In this document: positions 8,797 to 19,344 of the stretch, in pieces
Numbering within the stretch: the first letter of the stretch is position 1
Layout of the letters: each line of letters starts with the position of its first letter
DNA from: Desulfovibrionaceae bacterium
Lineage (GTDB): Bacteria > Desulfobacterota > Desulfovibrionia > Desulfovibrionales > Desulfovibrionaceae
Assembly: GCA_015709315.1 (NCBI GenBank)
Contig: JACCQI010000011.1
Location: 1 to 64,000 of the forward strand
DNA: 64,000 bases
Reading direction: 5' to 3'
Position numbers and translations under genes: made by a program
The notes under the pieces: model-generated
The model's database searches: none
Seen by the model: only the letters and a program-made list of their open reading frames with translations
What the model was told of the DNA's origin: nothing

Positions 8797-9054
8797 CTAC
8801 GGGCGGCATGTGCCCGCAAGGAAATCGATCTTTTTCCCCGCCGGTTGCTTCTTGGTCAGGATTTCGAGCTTGAGGGCCGCGCTTTTGTCCTCGGCCTTTG
8901 TCCAGGCGGCCAGGGAAACGGGCCGCCGGGCGCGGGTGTATTTGGAGGCCGTGCCCGCGTTGTGCCGGGCCACGCGGCGGTCGAGATCGGTGGTGATGCC
9001 GCAGTAGAGCGTGTTGTCGGCGCAGCGCAGGAGGTAGACGAACCATTGTTGCAT
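8797..9054 (-). CDS. GIY-YIG domain protein, UPF0213 (YhbQ-like)
   Basis: The 85-aa protein is one GIY-YIG nuclease domain. It begins MQQWFVYLLRC, with the YVYLL-type and YCGIT strands that carry the catalytic tyrosines, then the Arg of DLDRRVARH and the Asn of HNAG. YhbQ-like proteins have weak structure-specific endonuclease activity and a proposed repair role. ATG 9054 fits the family start; upstream in-frame codons to 9147 are not needed. It is divergent from the ABC-F gene, 79 bp apart. Confidence 0.85.
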   Translation of the reverse strand: MQQWFVYLLRCADNTLYCGITTDLDRRVARHNAGTASKYTRARRPVSLAAWTKAEDKSAALKLEILTKKQPAGKKIDFLAGTCRP

Positions 9055-9133
9055 GTCTCGGGTGTATCCCGGAAGAGGGCGGCGGTCAAAACCGGCTTGC
9101 CAATACGTCCCCCCGATTGTATTGCCTACACCC

Positions 9134-11110
9134 ATGTCCCGCATCACCGTCCAGAATCTCGGAAAGAACTATGGCGGCGAGCCTGTTTTTTCCGGCGTGG
9201 CCTTCGAGGTCTCGCCGGGCATGCGGCTCGCCCTGACCGGCCCCAACGGGTGCGGCAAATCCACGCTGCTCAAGGTGCTGGCGGGCGAGTTGAAGCCCGA
9301 CGCCGGGCAGATGACGCTGTCCAAGGGTGCCCGGGTCGGCTACGTGGCCCAGGAGATGACCGGCGATATACTCGACCGGCAACTGTTGTCCTGGGTGCTG
9401 TCCGCGCTGCCGTCCTGGAACGAGTTCTGGGAGCAGTGGGAGCGGGCCGTGAAGGACGAGGACGTTGCGCGCATCGAAAAGCTGTCCCACCGGCAGGCGG
9501 AGTTCGAGTCGCTCTACGGCTACAACCCCGACCACAAGGCGCGGGCCATTCTGACCGGCCTGGGCTTTCATGACGAGGACCTGTTCAAGCGCATCGGCGA
9601 GCTGTCCGGCGGCTGGCGGGAGCGGGCCAAGCTCGGCCGCGTCCTGTTGCAGGGGGCCGACGTCCTGCTTCTGGACGAACCCACCAACCACCTCGACCTG
9701 GAGGCCGTGGAGTGGCTGGAGGACTATCTGCTCAACTTCCGGGGCACGCTCGCCTTTGTGGTTCACGACCGTATCTTTCTCAACCGGGTGGGCACCCATG
9801 TCCTGTTTCTGGGCGGCGCCAAGCCGATCCTCCGCAAGGGATCGTTCGACGAGTTTTTGGTCTGGGACGCGGAGAACCGCGAGCAGCGGGCCAAGGAAGC
9901 CGCCAAACTGTCGGCCAAAATTGACAACGAATACAAATATATCAACAAATTTCGCGTGAAGGCGCGCAAGGCCGCCCAGGCCCAATCCAAGCTCAAGAAG
10001 GTGGAGAAGCTGGAGCGGGAACTGAGCCAGATCAAGGAAGTGCAGGCCGCCTCCCATCGGGGCCGGAGCCTCAGCTTTCGGCTGCCCGAACCCAAGCGGG
10101 GCGACAAGGTCCCGGTGTCCGTGGTGGACCTCGAATTCCACTACCAGGGCGGCGAGTCGGTCTGGCCCGCGCTGAACTTCCAGCTTTTCCGGGGCAAGAA
10201 GGTGGCCGTGGTCGCTCCCAACGGCGCGGGCAAATCCACGCTGCTCAAGCTGATCACCGGGTCGCTGGCTCCGGCGGCCGGGCATGTGAAGATCGGCTCC
10301 GGCACCGATATCGGTTATTTCAGCCAGCACCAGCACGAAATTCTCAATCTGGACTCCACCGTACTCGGCGAGATTCGGCGGCTGTCCGATCCCAACCTGA
10401 CCGAGGAGCAGGTCATGAGCGTGCTCGGGCTGTTTTTGCTCGGCGAGCCGTTTTTCGACCGCAAGGTCAAGGGGCTGTCCGGCGGCGAGAAGAGCCGGCT
10501 GCTCCTGGCCACGCTGTTCCTGGCGCGGGCCAATGTGCTCATTCTGGACGAACCCACCAACCATCTGGACATCGAGACGCGCGAAGGGCTGATAAGCGCC
10601 CTCAAGGACTATGAGGGAACCCTGCTGTTCGTGGCCCACGACCGCTATCTTCTGGGCGAGGTGGCCGAGGAGGTCTGGTCCCTGGACGAAAATGGCATCG
10701 TCCAGTACCTCGGCGGCTTCGAGGCGTACCAGGAAAAGCGCAAGCAGGAACAGGCGTGCCTGGCCGGGCAGGCAGCCGCGTGCGACTCCGAGGCGGCCCG
10801 CGAGAAGCGCAAGCTGTCCAAGGAGGACAAGCGCCGCCAGGCCGAGGAGCGCAACAGGCTCTATCGCCGCCTCAAGCCGCTCAAGGCGGAATACGACAAG
10901 CTGGAGGCGGACCTGGAAAAGGTCCTTGAAGAGCAGGCCGGGCTGGAAGAAAAGATGAACGATCCGGCCACCTACGAGAAGCCCGAGGAGGCCCTCAAGC
11001 TCAATGCGGCCTACAAGGACGCCACGGAGTGGGCCGAAACCCTCATGGAGCGCATGGCCGGGCTGGAAGAGCGGATCGAGGCCGCGTCCGGCGATGCGGA
11101 GGACGCATGA
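9134..11110 (+). CDS. ABC-F family ATPase (Uup/EttA type)
   Basis: This 658-aa soluble protein has two ABC domains in tandem and no membrane helices. Domain 1 has GPNGCGKST, LSGGW and LLLDEPTNHLD; domain 2 has APNGAGKST, LSGGEKS and LILDEPTNHLD. A charged linker joins them, and a Lys/Glu-rich C-terminal coiled coil (~540-650) resembles Uup, which binds DNA; other ABC-F proteins act on ribosomes. Start ATG 9134 gives MSRITVQNLGK, the normal beginning. The stop overlaps mutT as ATGA. Confidence 0.9.
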   Translation: MSRITVQNLGKNYGGEPVFSGVAFEVSPGMRLALTGPNGCGKSTLLKVLAGELKPDAGQMTLSKGARVGYVAQEMTGDILDRQLLSWVLSALPSWNEFWEQWERAVKDEDVARIEKLSHRQAEFESLYGYNPDHKARAILTGLGFHDEDLFKRIGELSGGWRERAKLGRVLLQGADVLLLDEPTNHLDLEAVEWLEDYLLNFRGTLAFVVHDRIFLNRVGTHVLFLGGAKPILRKGSFDEFLVWDAENREQRAKEAAKLSAKIDNEYKYINKFRVKARKAAQAQSKLKKVEKLERELSQIKEVQAASHRGRSLSFRLPEPKRGDKVPVSVVDLEFHYQGGESVWPALNFQLFRGKKVAVVAPNGAGKSTLLKLITGSLAPAAGHVKIGSGTDIGYFSQHQHEILNLDSTVLGEIRRLSDPNLTEEQVMSVLGLFLLGEPFFDRKVKGLSGGEKSRLLLATLFLARANVLILDEPTNHLDIETREGLISALKDYEGTLLFVAHDRYLLGEVAEEVWSLDENGIVQYLGGFEAYQEKRKQEQACLAGQAAACDSEAAREKRKLSKEDKRRQAEERNRLYRRLKPLKAEYDKLEADLEKVLEEQAGLEEKMNDPATYEKPEEALKLNAAYKDATEWAETLMERMAGLEERIEAASGDAEDA

Positions 11111-11496
11111 CCAAGCCGGTGCTGGAGGTCGTGGCGGGCATTGTCTGGCAAGACGGCGAGTACTTGGCCGTGGAGCGGCCCGAGGGTGCGCGCATGGCCG
11201 GGTGGTGGGAATTCCCCGGCGGCAAGATCGAGCCGGGCGAAAGCCGGGAGGACGCCCTGGTCCGCGAGTTCCAGGAAGAGCTGGGCGTCACGCCCGTGGA
11301 TTTCACCTATTGGCGCGACCTGGAGCATGCGTACGAGGAGTTCGTGGTTCGGTTGCATTTTTTTCATATCCACAAGTATTCCGGAGAATTGCAGGGGCTG
11401 GAAAACCAGCGAATGGCCTGGGTCGACCCGTCGGTTCCGCCTGCCCTCGATTTTCTGCCCGCCGACGTCGTCATCGTCGAAGCCCTGCATCGGTGA
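11107..11496 (+). CDS. mutT: Nudix (deoxy)nucleoside triphosphate pyrophosphohydrolase, MutT-like
   Basis: The 129-aa protein contains a complete Nudix box, G-x5-E-x7-REU-x-EE-x-GU (GKIEPGES...REFQEELGV), which coordinates Mg2+ for hydrolysis of nucleoside triphosphates. MutT members remove oxidised 8-oxo-dGTP. The preceding GWWEFPGG is also typical. ATG 11107 overlaps the stop of the ABC-F gene by 4 nt, so translation is coupled. Precise substrate is inferred from family only. Confidence 0.88.
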   Translation: MTKPVLEVVAGIVWQDGEYLAVERPEGARMAGWWEFPGGKIEPGESREDALVREFQEELGVTPVDFTYWRDLEHAYEEFVVRLHFFHIHKYSGELQGLENQRMAWVDPSVPPALDFLPADVVIVEALHR

Positions 11497-11618
11497 CGGA
11501 TTTCCAGCCGGGCCGTGGACTCCCGGCATTTCTCCATTGAAGGTTCCGCCGAGAAAGAGTATGTATCATCTCTTGCCCCGTGCCGGGGCGGAACGCATGC
11601 ACATCAAGGAGAATAGCT

Positions 11619-12491
11619 TTGCGCGTTTGTGATCTGATAAAGGGGAAGTCCCCCTTCATCTCCCTGGAATTCTTTCCGCCCAAGGAAAAGGAAGCCTGGC
11701 CCGGGTTTTTCGAGGTCGTGGACAAGCTCAAAACGCTTGACCCGCTGTTTGCGTCCGTGACCTACGGCGCGGGTGGTGGGACCCAGGACAACACCCTGGA
11801 AATTGCCCGCCGCATGAAGCGGGACCACGGCATTGAACCATTGACGCACCTGACCAGCGTGGGCGCGTCCGCCGCCAAGCTGGACGCGTTTCTGGCGAGC
11901 TTGCGCGAGGCCGATATCGAGAATGTCCTGGCCCTGCGCGGGGACCCGCCCCGCGGGGTTGCGGATTTCGATTTCGCGAGTCAGGAGTTCTCCCATGCCA
12001 CGGAACTCATTGAGTTCATCGGGGGAAAGTATCCTGATATGTGCGTGGGCGGCGCGGCCTATCCCGAGCCGCATTTCGAGTCGCCGTCCATTCGCTCCGA
12101 CCTGGAAATGGTCGCCCTCAAGGTGCGCAAGGGCGCGCAGTTCCTGGTGACCCAACTGTTTTTCGACAACCGTATGTATTTTGACTATGTGGAGCGGCTC
12201 AAGTCCCTCGGCGCCGACGTGCCGGTCATTCCCGGCATCCTGCCGATAATGAGCCTGAAGTCCGCGAAATTCATCCTGAGCCTGTGTGGGGCGGCCATTC
12301 CAGGCAAGTTTCTGAGCGCTCTTGAGAAGGCGCATGAGGAGGGCGGTGACGATGCCGTGTACGCACTGGGCATCGACTACGCCACTAAACAGGCGCAGCA
12401 ACTCATCGACGGCGGCGCGCCGGGCGTACACCTGTACACCCTGAATCGCGCCGAGGCGGTTCTCGAGATCGGCGGGAATCTACATATCTAA
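11619..12491 (+). CDS. metF: Methylenetetrahydrofolate reductase
   Basis: The 290-aa flavoprotein TIM barrel reduces 5,10-methylene- to 5-methyl-tetrahydrofolate, for methionine synthesis and C1 metabolism. Visible motifs are SLEFFPPK with the catalytic Glu, the LTSVGAS strand, ALRGDPP, and FLVTQLFFD. I start at TTG 11619 (MRVCDLI), 6 nt after AAGGAGA; a GTG at 11580 lies upstream of that site. The 122-bp gap before it has a small GC hairpin (around 11575-11590). Confidence 0.95.
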   Translation: MRVCDLIKGKSPFISLEFFPPKEKEAWPGFFEVVDKLKTLDPLFASVTYGAGGGTQDNTLEIARRMKRDHGIEPLTHLTSVGASAAKLDAFLASLREADIENVLALRGDPPRGVADFDFASQEFSHATELIEFIGGKYPDMCVGGAAYPEPHFESPSIRSDLEMVALKVRKGAQFLVTQLFFDNRMYFDYVERLKSLGADVPVIPGILPIMSLKSAKFILSLCGAAIPGKFLSALEKAHEEGGDDAVYALGIDYATKQAQQLIDGGAPGVHLYTLNRAEAVLEIGGNLHI

Positions 12492-12520
12492 TTCATTTTT
12501 CAGAGGTTGGAGAGAGTAAC

Positions 12521-13546
<1,026 letters not shown>

Positions 13547-13559
13547 GAGGAACAACGTC

Positions 13560-14501
13560 GTGGTGAAGATCGCCGAATCCGGGGAATACCTGGAGGCAAT
13601 GCTGGCCGTCGACCGCCCCGGAGCGGACCAGGTGCATGCTTTTTACGAGCATCGCGTGGGCCTGATCTGCAAGGACCCCAAGACCATGCTCATGCCGTGG
13701 GACGACCACCTGGTCCATCGCGGCGACGGCGTGTTCGAGGCCATGAAGTTCGTGGACGGCCGTCTCTATCAGTTGGACCCGCACCTGGAGCGCATGCAGC
13801 GGTCCTCGTCGTCCATCTACCTGGAGCCGCCGTGCCCCTGGGACGAGATCCGCGAACTGGCCCTGGAGGTCTGCCGCGCGGGCGGGAAGCAAAGCGGCAT
13901 GCTGCGCATCTTCCTGGGACGCGGTCCGGGCGGCTTCGGCGTGTATCCGTCGGAGTGCCCCGGCACGAGCCTGTACATCGTGGCCACTGACCTGCATCCG
14001 CCCAAGGCGGAGATGTACGAGAAGGGCGCAACGGCGTTCAAGACCTCCATTCCGGCCAAGCAGTCCTATCTGGCGACCATCAAGTCCATCGACTACCTGC
14101 CCAACGTGCTGATGAAGCACGAGGCCGAGGAAAAGGGCTACGACTACCCGTTCTGCTTTGACGGCGACGGGTTCCTGGCCGAAGGAGCCACCGAGAACGT
14201 GTGCCTGGTCGACCAGAAGGGCCGGTTGGTCATTCCCGAGTTCACCAACGCCCTGGCGGGCACCACCCTGTTGCGGGCCGTGGACCTGGTCAAGAACGAC
14301 ATGTCCATCATCTTCCGGGGTATCCGCGAGGACGAGCTTTACGAAGCCAGGGAGATTCTCATCGTGGGCACCACCGGGGACGCCATCCCCGTTGTCCGTT
14401 TCAACGGCAAGCCCATTCACGACGTCAAGCCCGGCCCGGCGGCCCGGCGCATCCGGGAGCTGATTCGGCAGGATCTCCGGGAAAACGGCATACCATTGTA
14501 G
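13560..14501 (+). CDS. Class IV aminotransferase (branched-chain/D-amino acid/aminodeoxychorismate lyase-like)
   Basis: This 313-aa PLP enzyme of fold type IV has an early HRGDGVFEAMK-type substrate loop, the PLP lysine in LATIKSIDYL, and FLAEGATENVCLV near the cofactor phosphate site. Sequence alone does not separate IlvE, D-amino acid transaminase and PabC functions; lying after asd and near leu genes, amino-acid synthesis is favoured. The GTG at 13560 is 9 nt after TAGGAGG. A bidirectional terminator follows. Confidence 0.82.
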   Translation: MVKIAESGEYLEAMLAVDRPGADQVHAFYEHRVGLICKDPKTMLMPWDDHLVHRGDGVFEAMKFVDGRLYQLDPHLERMQRSSSSIYLEPPCPWDEIRELALEVCRAGGKQSGMLRIFLGRGPGGFGVYPSECPGTSLYIVATDLHPPKAEMYEKGATAFKTSIPAKQSYLATIKSIDYLPNVLMKHEAEEKGYDYPFCFDGDGFLAEGATENVCLVDQKGRLVIPEFTNALAGTTLLRAVDLVKNDMSIIFRGIREDELYEAREILIVGTTGDAIPVVRFNGKPIHDVKPGPAARRIRELIRQDLRENGIPL

Positions 14502-14525
14502 CCGCCCGGAATCGAAAGAAAAAAT

Positions 14526-14557
14526 AAAGGCTGTCCCATTTCCGGGGCGGCCTTTTT
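14526..14557. terminator. Bidirectional terminator
   Basis: A 12-bp stem (14526-14537 with 14544-14555, including G-T pairs) around a 6-nt loop has T-rich sequence on the right and A-rich sequence on the left. It can end both the rightward aminotransferase transcript and the leftward glycosyltransferase transcript. Confidence 0.8.
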
Positions 14558-14573
14558 CATGTTTTGGGCAGGG

Positions 14574-15479
14574 TTAGTAGTCGGCGCAGACGGCGTCCGG
14601 GGAGGACTCGAATTGGCGGATGGCCTCCTCGGCCAGGGTGTCCGTGCCCATGACCCGCATGGCGTGGTCGTGCATCATACGGGAAACGTCCACCGGGCCG
14701 GGGATGGTCATGAAGCCGAAGGATTCGGCCCACTTTTCGCCGCGCAGGTAGCCGAGCGCCCAGCGCACGGTATGCATGTGGAAGAATCCCTGGTTGCGGA
14801 TGACGAGCATGGCCTTGCAGCGGCCGTCCTCGGCCCGTTCGCGGAAGCTGACCTTGCGATGCTCGCAGGATGCCAGGGGGTAGCTCACGTGATGGAATTC
14901 GTTGCCCGCCAGGGCCGCCTGGACCCACAGATCCCATTCCCGGTAGGCGGTGCCCTCGCGGAACCCCTCGGTGGATTGCCAGGCGCGGCGGGTGATGAGC
15001 ACGCCGGGGCCGAGGAAGCCCCGGGCCTGGAGCAGGGCGGGCCGGAACGGGGGCAGTTGGACCATGCCCGGACGGCTGCCGCCGTCTTTGGGAGCCAGCC
15101 GGATGTAGTCGACGTACATGATGCCCGTCTCCGGGTGGTCTTCGAAGACCGAGGCGGCCGTGGTCAGGTACTTGGGGTCCAGCCTATGGCCCGGCCGCAG
15201 GAAGAGAAGCCTGTCGCCGGTGGCGGTAGCAGCGCCCAGGTTGCGCGCCGTGGACGGGGTGGCCGAGGAACCGCAGTCCTTGATGCGGATGGCGTCGATC
15301 CCGGTGATGGCCTTCCAGGCGGCGAGGTCGGCATGGGAGTGCGCTCCGTTCCCGGCCACGATGATTTCCGTGTCCGTGAGCCCGGATGATTGCCGGGCGA
15401 CGGACTGCAGAAGGCGCGGCAGGCCGGGGTGTGTCTCAAGATCGGAGACGATTATGGATACGCGGTTGCTTGGACGCAT
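14574..15479 (-). CDS. Family 2 (GT-A) glycosyltransferase
   Basis: The 301-aa protein starts with VSIIVSD, the first GT-A strand, followed by the usual helix LPRLLQSVARQS and EIIVAGNG. The middle has GDRLLFLRPGH and MYVDY, where family members bind sugar nucleotide and metal, and later EWDLWVQAALAG. No membrane helix is evident, so it is probably cytosolic. Acceptor and donor cannot be told; glycosylation of polysaccharide or flagellin are possibilities. It is divergent from the SulP fusion gene across 257 bp with no ORF and no convincing promoter. Confidence 0.82.
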   Translation of the reverse strand: MRPSNRVSIIVSDLETHPGLPRLLQSVARQSSGLTDTEIIVAGNGAHSHADLAAWKAITGIDAIRIKDCGSSATPSTARNLGAATATGDRLLFLRPGHRLDPKYLTTAASVFEDHPETGIMYVDYIRLAPKDGGSRPGMVQLPPFRPALLQARGFLGPGVLITRRAWQSTEGFREGTAYREWDLWVQAALAGNEFHHVSYPLASCEHRKVSFRERAEDGRCKAMLVIRNQGFFHMHTVRWALGYLRGEKWAESFGFMTIPGPVDVSRMMHDHAMRVMGTDTLAEEAIRQFESSPDAVCADY

Positions 15480-15736
15480 CGTCTTCCCTTCCGTGGGATT
15501 ATGCCCGCACGGTCCGTGTGCGTATTACAGCTTCTTCGTGCCGTTTTTATCGGCGTAACAGATGGAAACTTTAGGCCCGTGTGTGATTGTTTCTGCGGCC
15601 GCGTTCCTGCCGGGATTTTCATCCAGTGGCTTGCGCGAGGGCGTTGGTTCACGTATGTACTTAAAAGATCGTGAAAATGTCCGGGCATGCGTCCCGCCCG
15701 GCTGGACCGAGCACTTCTTGATCCTGGTGGTGTTGC

Positions 15737-18466
15737 GTGGCGATTTTCAAATGCGAATCCTGCGGCTATGAGCGGAGCGTTCCCGACAAGCTCGTCGGGA
15801 GGAGGGCCAAATGCCCGGGGTGCGGTTTTGCCGTGACCATCGTCGATCCGCAGGCTGCGGAAGAGGCCGTCGAGATCGAACTCGACCGGGAGATGGCGGC
15901 CGGGGAGCCGGGCGGGGCAGTGCCCGCCAGGGGCGGCGGCGACGGTATGCCCATCGCGTCTCTCGACCTCGACAACGGAGACATGGACATCGACCTGGAC
16001 GAGCCGGACGACGTCATCTGCGCCGCCTGCGGCCATGTGCTGGAAGCCGGGTTCGAGGGGGATTGCCCGCAATGCGGCGCATCCATCCGCCCGGCTGCGG
16101 CCATTCCCGAAATCTATCCCGACAGCGTGGACATCAGCGACCTGATCCAGCCCGGAACCCGGCAGGTCTGGGACGAGGACTTCTCAGACGAAGACGGCGA
16201 GTCGGAGATTCTCGCCGGGCCGGAGGACCCCGACAGATGGCGGTTCATGCAGGGATCGTTCGTAATGAACGTCTACGCCGGTGTCATTTCCGGCGGCCTG
16301 TCCCTGTTCTTCGTCTATGCGCTTTCCCTGCTGATAGCTTCCCCCGCCGGGATGCACGGGTACCTGCCGTATATACTCGGCATGGCCCTGACAGGCGTGG
16401 CTGTCAGTTCCGTCGTCTACTCCTTGTGCTCGCGCATACCGTTCGGGCTGGTGGGGCCGGAAGCCGTTTTGTCCGCCGTTCTCTTCCTGTTCGCCGCGAG
16501 CATGTACCAGGCCATGGCGGACACTTATTCTGCGGAGATCATCCTGCCCACCATCCTGGCGGGCCTGTCCTCGGCGGCGATTCTCACCGGGCTGAGCCTG
16601 TACGTGCTGGGCAAGTTCCGGCTGGGCGAGTTCGTCCGCTACATCCCGCTTCAGATCATCGGCGGGGTCCTGGGCGGCGTGGGCTTTTTCGCTCTGCTCG
16701 GCACCGTCGGCGGCATGGTCCAGGTCAATGTGGACTGGAGCAACATCTACACCATCGCGAATTCCTTCCTGACCGATTTTCACCCGCTGGAGAAGCTCCG
16801 CGTTCTCGGGCCGGGCGTGGTCTTCGGATTGGTTCTGTTCGCGGCCATGTTCCGCTTCAAGAATTCCATGGTCCTTCTGTTCATGATCCTGGCGGCGGCC
16901 GGCGTGGGCTACGGCGCGGGAATCTGGGGCACCGGCGATGCCATCCGCTCGCTGGCCGCGCCCATTCCCTTCCCGTCCGGCCCCAAGCTGATCCACCCGG
17001 CGGAGCTGTTGCACTCGCGCCTTTTCATCGACAACATCCAGTGGGGAGTCATCAAGGCCAACAGCCTGTATATCGGCGCTCTGGCGGTCCTGTCGGCGCT
17101 GACCGTCATGTATCGGACCACCCGGCTCGAGATCGTGCGCGGCCGTTCCAACGACCTCAACGTGGAGTACCGCGCCCTGGGCGTGACCAACATCCTGTCC
17201 GGGCTGTGCGGCGGCGTGCCCGCCTCGCTCTCCTACGGCCGCAGCGTGGGCAGCTATGCCGCGGGCAGCCGGGGGCCGGTGGCCGGAGTGGTCACGGGCA
17301 TCGTCTGCGGCGTCGGCCTGTTTTACGCGGACAAGGTCCTGCCCCTGATTCCCCGGTTCGTGGTCGAGGGGCTGCTTTGCTACGCCTATCTCGACCTGAT
17401 CCGCGACTGGGTCTTTCGGACCCGGACCGCCTTTACCAGTCGCCACGAGAAATGGCTGCTCAGGCTGACCTTCCTGGCGACCATTTGCCTGGGCCTTATG
17501 GAGGGCATCGGGATCGGCGTGGCCCTGGCGCTCATGGTCACGGTCAGCCGGGCGGGCAGAAGCGGTGTGGTGCGAAACGTCCTGACCGGCTCCAATCATT
17601 CCAGCAATGTGGACCGGGCCTCGGCCCAGAAGCGGACCCTGAAGGAGTTCGGGGACCACATCCACATCCTGCGCCTCCAGGGGTTCCTGTTTCTGGGGGC
17701 CATGGAGCAGATGATCAAGGACATCCGCATCCGGCTGGACGACCGCGACAGGCTGCCCGTGGAATATCTGGTCCTCGACTTCAAGCAGGTGGAAGGGTTT
17801 GCCTCGGCCGCCGGCATCGGCTTCGACAAGCTCCGCGCTCTGATCCGGGAATACGGCATCGAATGCGTCATCACCAGCGCGCCCCTGGAACTGGAGGAGC
17901 ACCTGGAGGCCATGGGCCACGTGGGCGAGGAGGAAGGGCTGTTCAAGGCGTTCTTCAATCTCGACTACGCCATGGAATGGTGCGAGAACCGTGTGCTCGA
18001 CAGCGAGAACATGCTGGAAATGAAGGCGCAGACCCTGCCCGAGTTGCTTGCGCCGGTGTTCCCGGAACCACGGTACATTCCGGCGCTCATGAAGGTGATG
18101 AAGCGGGAGGTGGCCAAGACCGGGGAAGCGATCTTTCGCCAGGGCGACAGGTCGGACTCCATGTTCTTCGTGGAATCCGGTCGGCTGGACGTGGAGCTGG
18201 AGATGGAGGGCGGCAAGATTCTCAGGCTCAAGAAGGTCGGCCCCGGCGCCGTGTTCGGGGAGATGGGCATCTACACCCTGTCTCCCCGGTCGGCGACCAT
18301 CCGGGCCGCCGAGAAGTGCGTGCTCTACCGACTGACCCTGGACAAGCTCGACGCCATCGAGAAGCGCGCGCCCATGCTGGTCACGACCATCAATCGGTTC
18401 CTGATAAACATGCTTTCCGAGCGGCTGGTCGACGCCAACGCCAAGGTCCGCGACCTGATGGCCTAG
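15737..18466 (+). CDS. Zinc-ribbon / SulP transporter / STAS / cyclic-nucleotide-binding fusion protein
   Basis: A 909-aa multidomain membrane protein. Residues ~1-35 form a zinc ribbon (CESC...CPGC); ~90-118 a second (CAAC...CPQC); ~175-600 is a SulP/SLC26-type membrane domain of about ten or more helices; ~635-750 is a STAS domain (HILRLQGFLFLGA); ~775-905 is a cNMP-binding domain (FRQGDRSDSMFF, GAVFGEMG). SulP proteins move sulfate, bicarbonate or other anions. Soluble sensory domains at both ends suggest gated transport. Start GTG 15737 has only a weak ribosome site. The stop overlaps tail to tail with rfbD. Confidence 0.85.
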   Translation: MAIFKCESCGYERSVPDKLVGRRAKCPGCGFAVTIVDPQAAEEAVEIELDREMAAGEPGGAVPARGGGDGMPIASLDLDNGDMDIDLDEPDDVICAACGHVLEAGFEGDCPQCGASIRPAAAIPEIYPDSVDISDLIQPGTRQVWDEDFSDEDGESEILAGPEDPDRWRFMQGSFVMNVYAGVISGGLSLFFVYALSLLIASPAGMHGYLPYILGMALTGVAVSSVVYSLCSRIPFGLVGPEAVLSAVLFLFAASMYQAMADTYSAEIILPTILAGLSSAAILTGLSLYVLGKFRLGEFVRYIPLQIIGGVLGGVGFFALLGTVGGMVQVNVDWSNIYTIANSFLTDFHPLEKLRVLGPGVVFGLVLFAAMFRFKNSMVLLFMILAAAGVGYGAGIWGTGDAIRSLAAPIPFPSGPKLIHPAELLHSRLFIDNIQWGVIKANSLYIGALAVLSALTVMYRTTRLEIVRGRSNDLNVEYRALGVTNILSGLCGGVPASLSYGRSVGSYAAGSRGPVAGVVTGIVCGVGLFYADKVLPLIPRFVVEGLLCYAYLDLIRDWVFRTRTAFTSRHEKWLLRLTFLATICLGLMEGIGIGVALALMVTVSRAGRSGVVRNVLTGSNHSSNVDRASAQKRTLKEFGDHIHILRLQGFLFLGAMEQMIKDIRIRLDDRDRLPVEYLVLDFKQVEGFASAAGIGFDKLRALIREYGIECVITSAPLELEEHLEAMGHVGEEEGLFKAFFNLDYAMEWCENRVLDSENMLEMKAQTLPELLAPVFPEPRYIPALMKVMKREVAKTGEAIFRQGDRSDSMFFVESGRLDVELEMEGGKILRLKKVGPGAVFGEMGIYTLSPRSATIRAAEKCVLYRLTLDKLDAIEKRAPMLVTTINRFLINMLSERLVDANAKVRDLMA

Positions 18467-19344
18467 CCGTCGGCAGCCGGTTCGAAATTCATTCGGATAT
18501 ATTCATCGAGCGCTTCTTCCCATCGGCGCGGGGTGACGCCCGTGGCCTTGATGAATTTACCCAAATCGAGCACCGAGTAGGCGGGGCGCACGGCCTTGGT
18601 CGGGTAGGCGCTGGTGGGCACGGGCGTGACGTCGCACCGCTTGCCGGCCATGCTCACGGCCAGGCTGGCCAGGCCGTACCAGGAGGTCTCTCCCGAATTG
18701 GCCAGGTGATAGATGCCGGTGGCGTTCTTTTTCAGCAGCAGAAGCGTGTTGGCCGCGATGTCCGGGGCGTAGGACGGCGAGCCGATCTGGTCGTCCACCA
18801 CGGTCAGGGTGTCGCGGGAGTCCGCAAGGTCGAGAATCTTGCGGACGAAATTGGTCCTGCCGGGGCCGAACAGCCAGGAAATGCGGATGATCAGGGTCTT
18901 GGCGTAGCCGAGCCGGAGCAGTCCGCGCTCGCCGTCCGCCTTGCTGATGCCGTAGGTGGAAAAGGACGCGGGGACGTCCTCCTCGGTGTAGGGGACCGAT
19001 TTGTTTCCCCTGAACACGAAGTCCGTGCTGTAGTGGACAAAGGGAACGGATCGGCGCGCGGCCAGGGCCGCCAGCAGGGGCGGGGCCGTGGCGTTGAGGG
19101 CGAATGCCTTGTCCTGCTCGTCTTCGGCCAGGTCCACCTGGGTGTAGGCGGCCGCATTGACGATCAGGTCCGGCTTTTCCCGGTCGAGCGTTTCTTCCAC
19201 CATCAGGGGGTCGAGGATGTCGCAGTCGTCGCTGGAAAGGGGGACGGGCAGCGCGCCCGCCTTGTTGAATGCGCTGGTCAGGGCCTGGCCGAGCAGTCCG
19301 GTCCTGCCGCCGAAGATGACGACGGTTTTTCCGGCCGGTTTCAT
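18463..19344 (-). CDS. rfbD: dTDP-4-dehydrorhamnose reductase
   Basis: The 293-aa short-chain dehydrogenase performs the last step of dTDP-L-rhamnose synthesis with NAD(P)H. It shows an N-terminal Gly-rich loop (GGRTGLLGQ), the NAAAYTQVDLAE stretch, HYSTDFVF, the catalytic YGISK and the RISWLFG strand of the RfbD family. Its ATG shares one base with the stop of rfbB (TGATG), so the two are coupled. rfbA and rfbC are not in this window. Confidence 0.93.
   Translation of the reverse strand: MKPAGKTVVIFGGRTGLLGQALTSAFNKAGALPVPLSSDDCDILDPLMVEETLDREKPDLIVNAAAYTQVDLAEDEQDKAFALNATAPPLLAALAARRSVPFVHYSTDFVFRGNKSVPYTEEDVPASFSTYGISKADGERGLLRLGYAKTLIIRISWLFGPGRTNFVRKILDLADSRDTLTVVDDQIGSPSYAPDIAANTLLLLKKNATGIYHLANSGETSWYGLASLAVSMAGKRCDVTPVPTSAYPTKAVRPAYSVLDLGKFIKATGVTPRRWEEALDEYIRMNFEPAADG

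Noticed and set aside
15480-15736. Divergent promoter region between the glycosyltransferase and SulP fusion genes
   Set aside because: Only poor -35/-10 matches were found on either strand; not strong enough to list.
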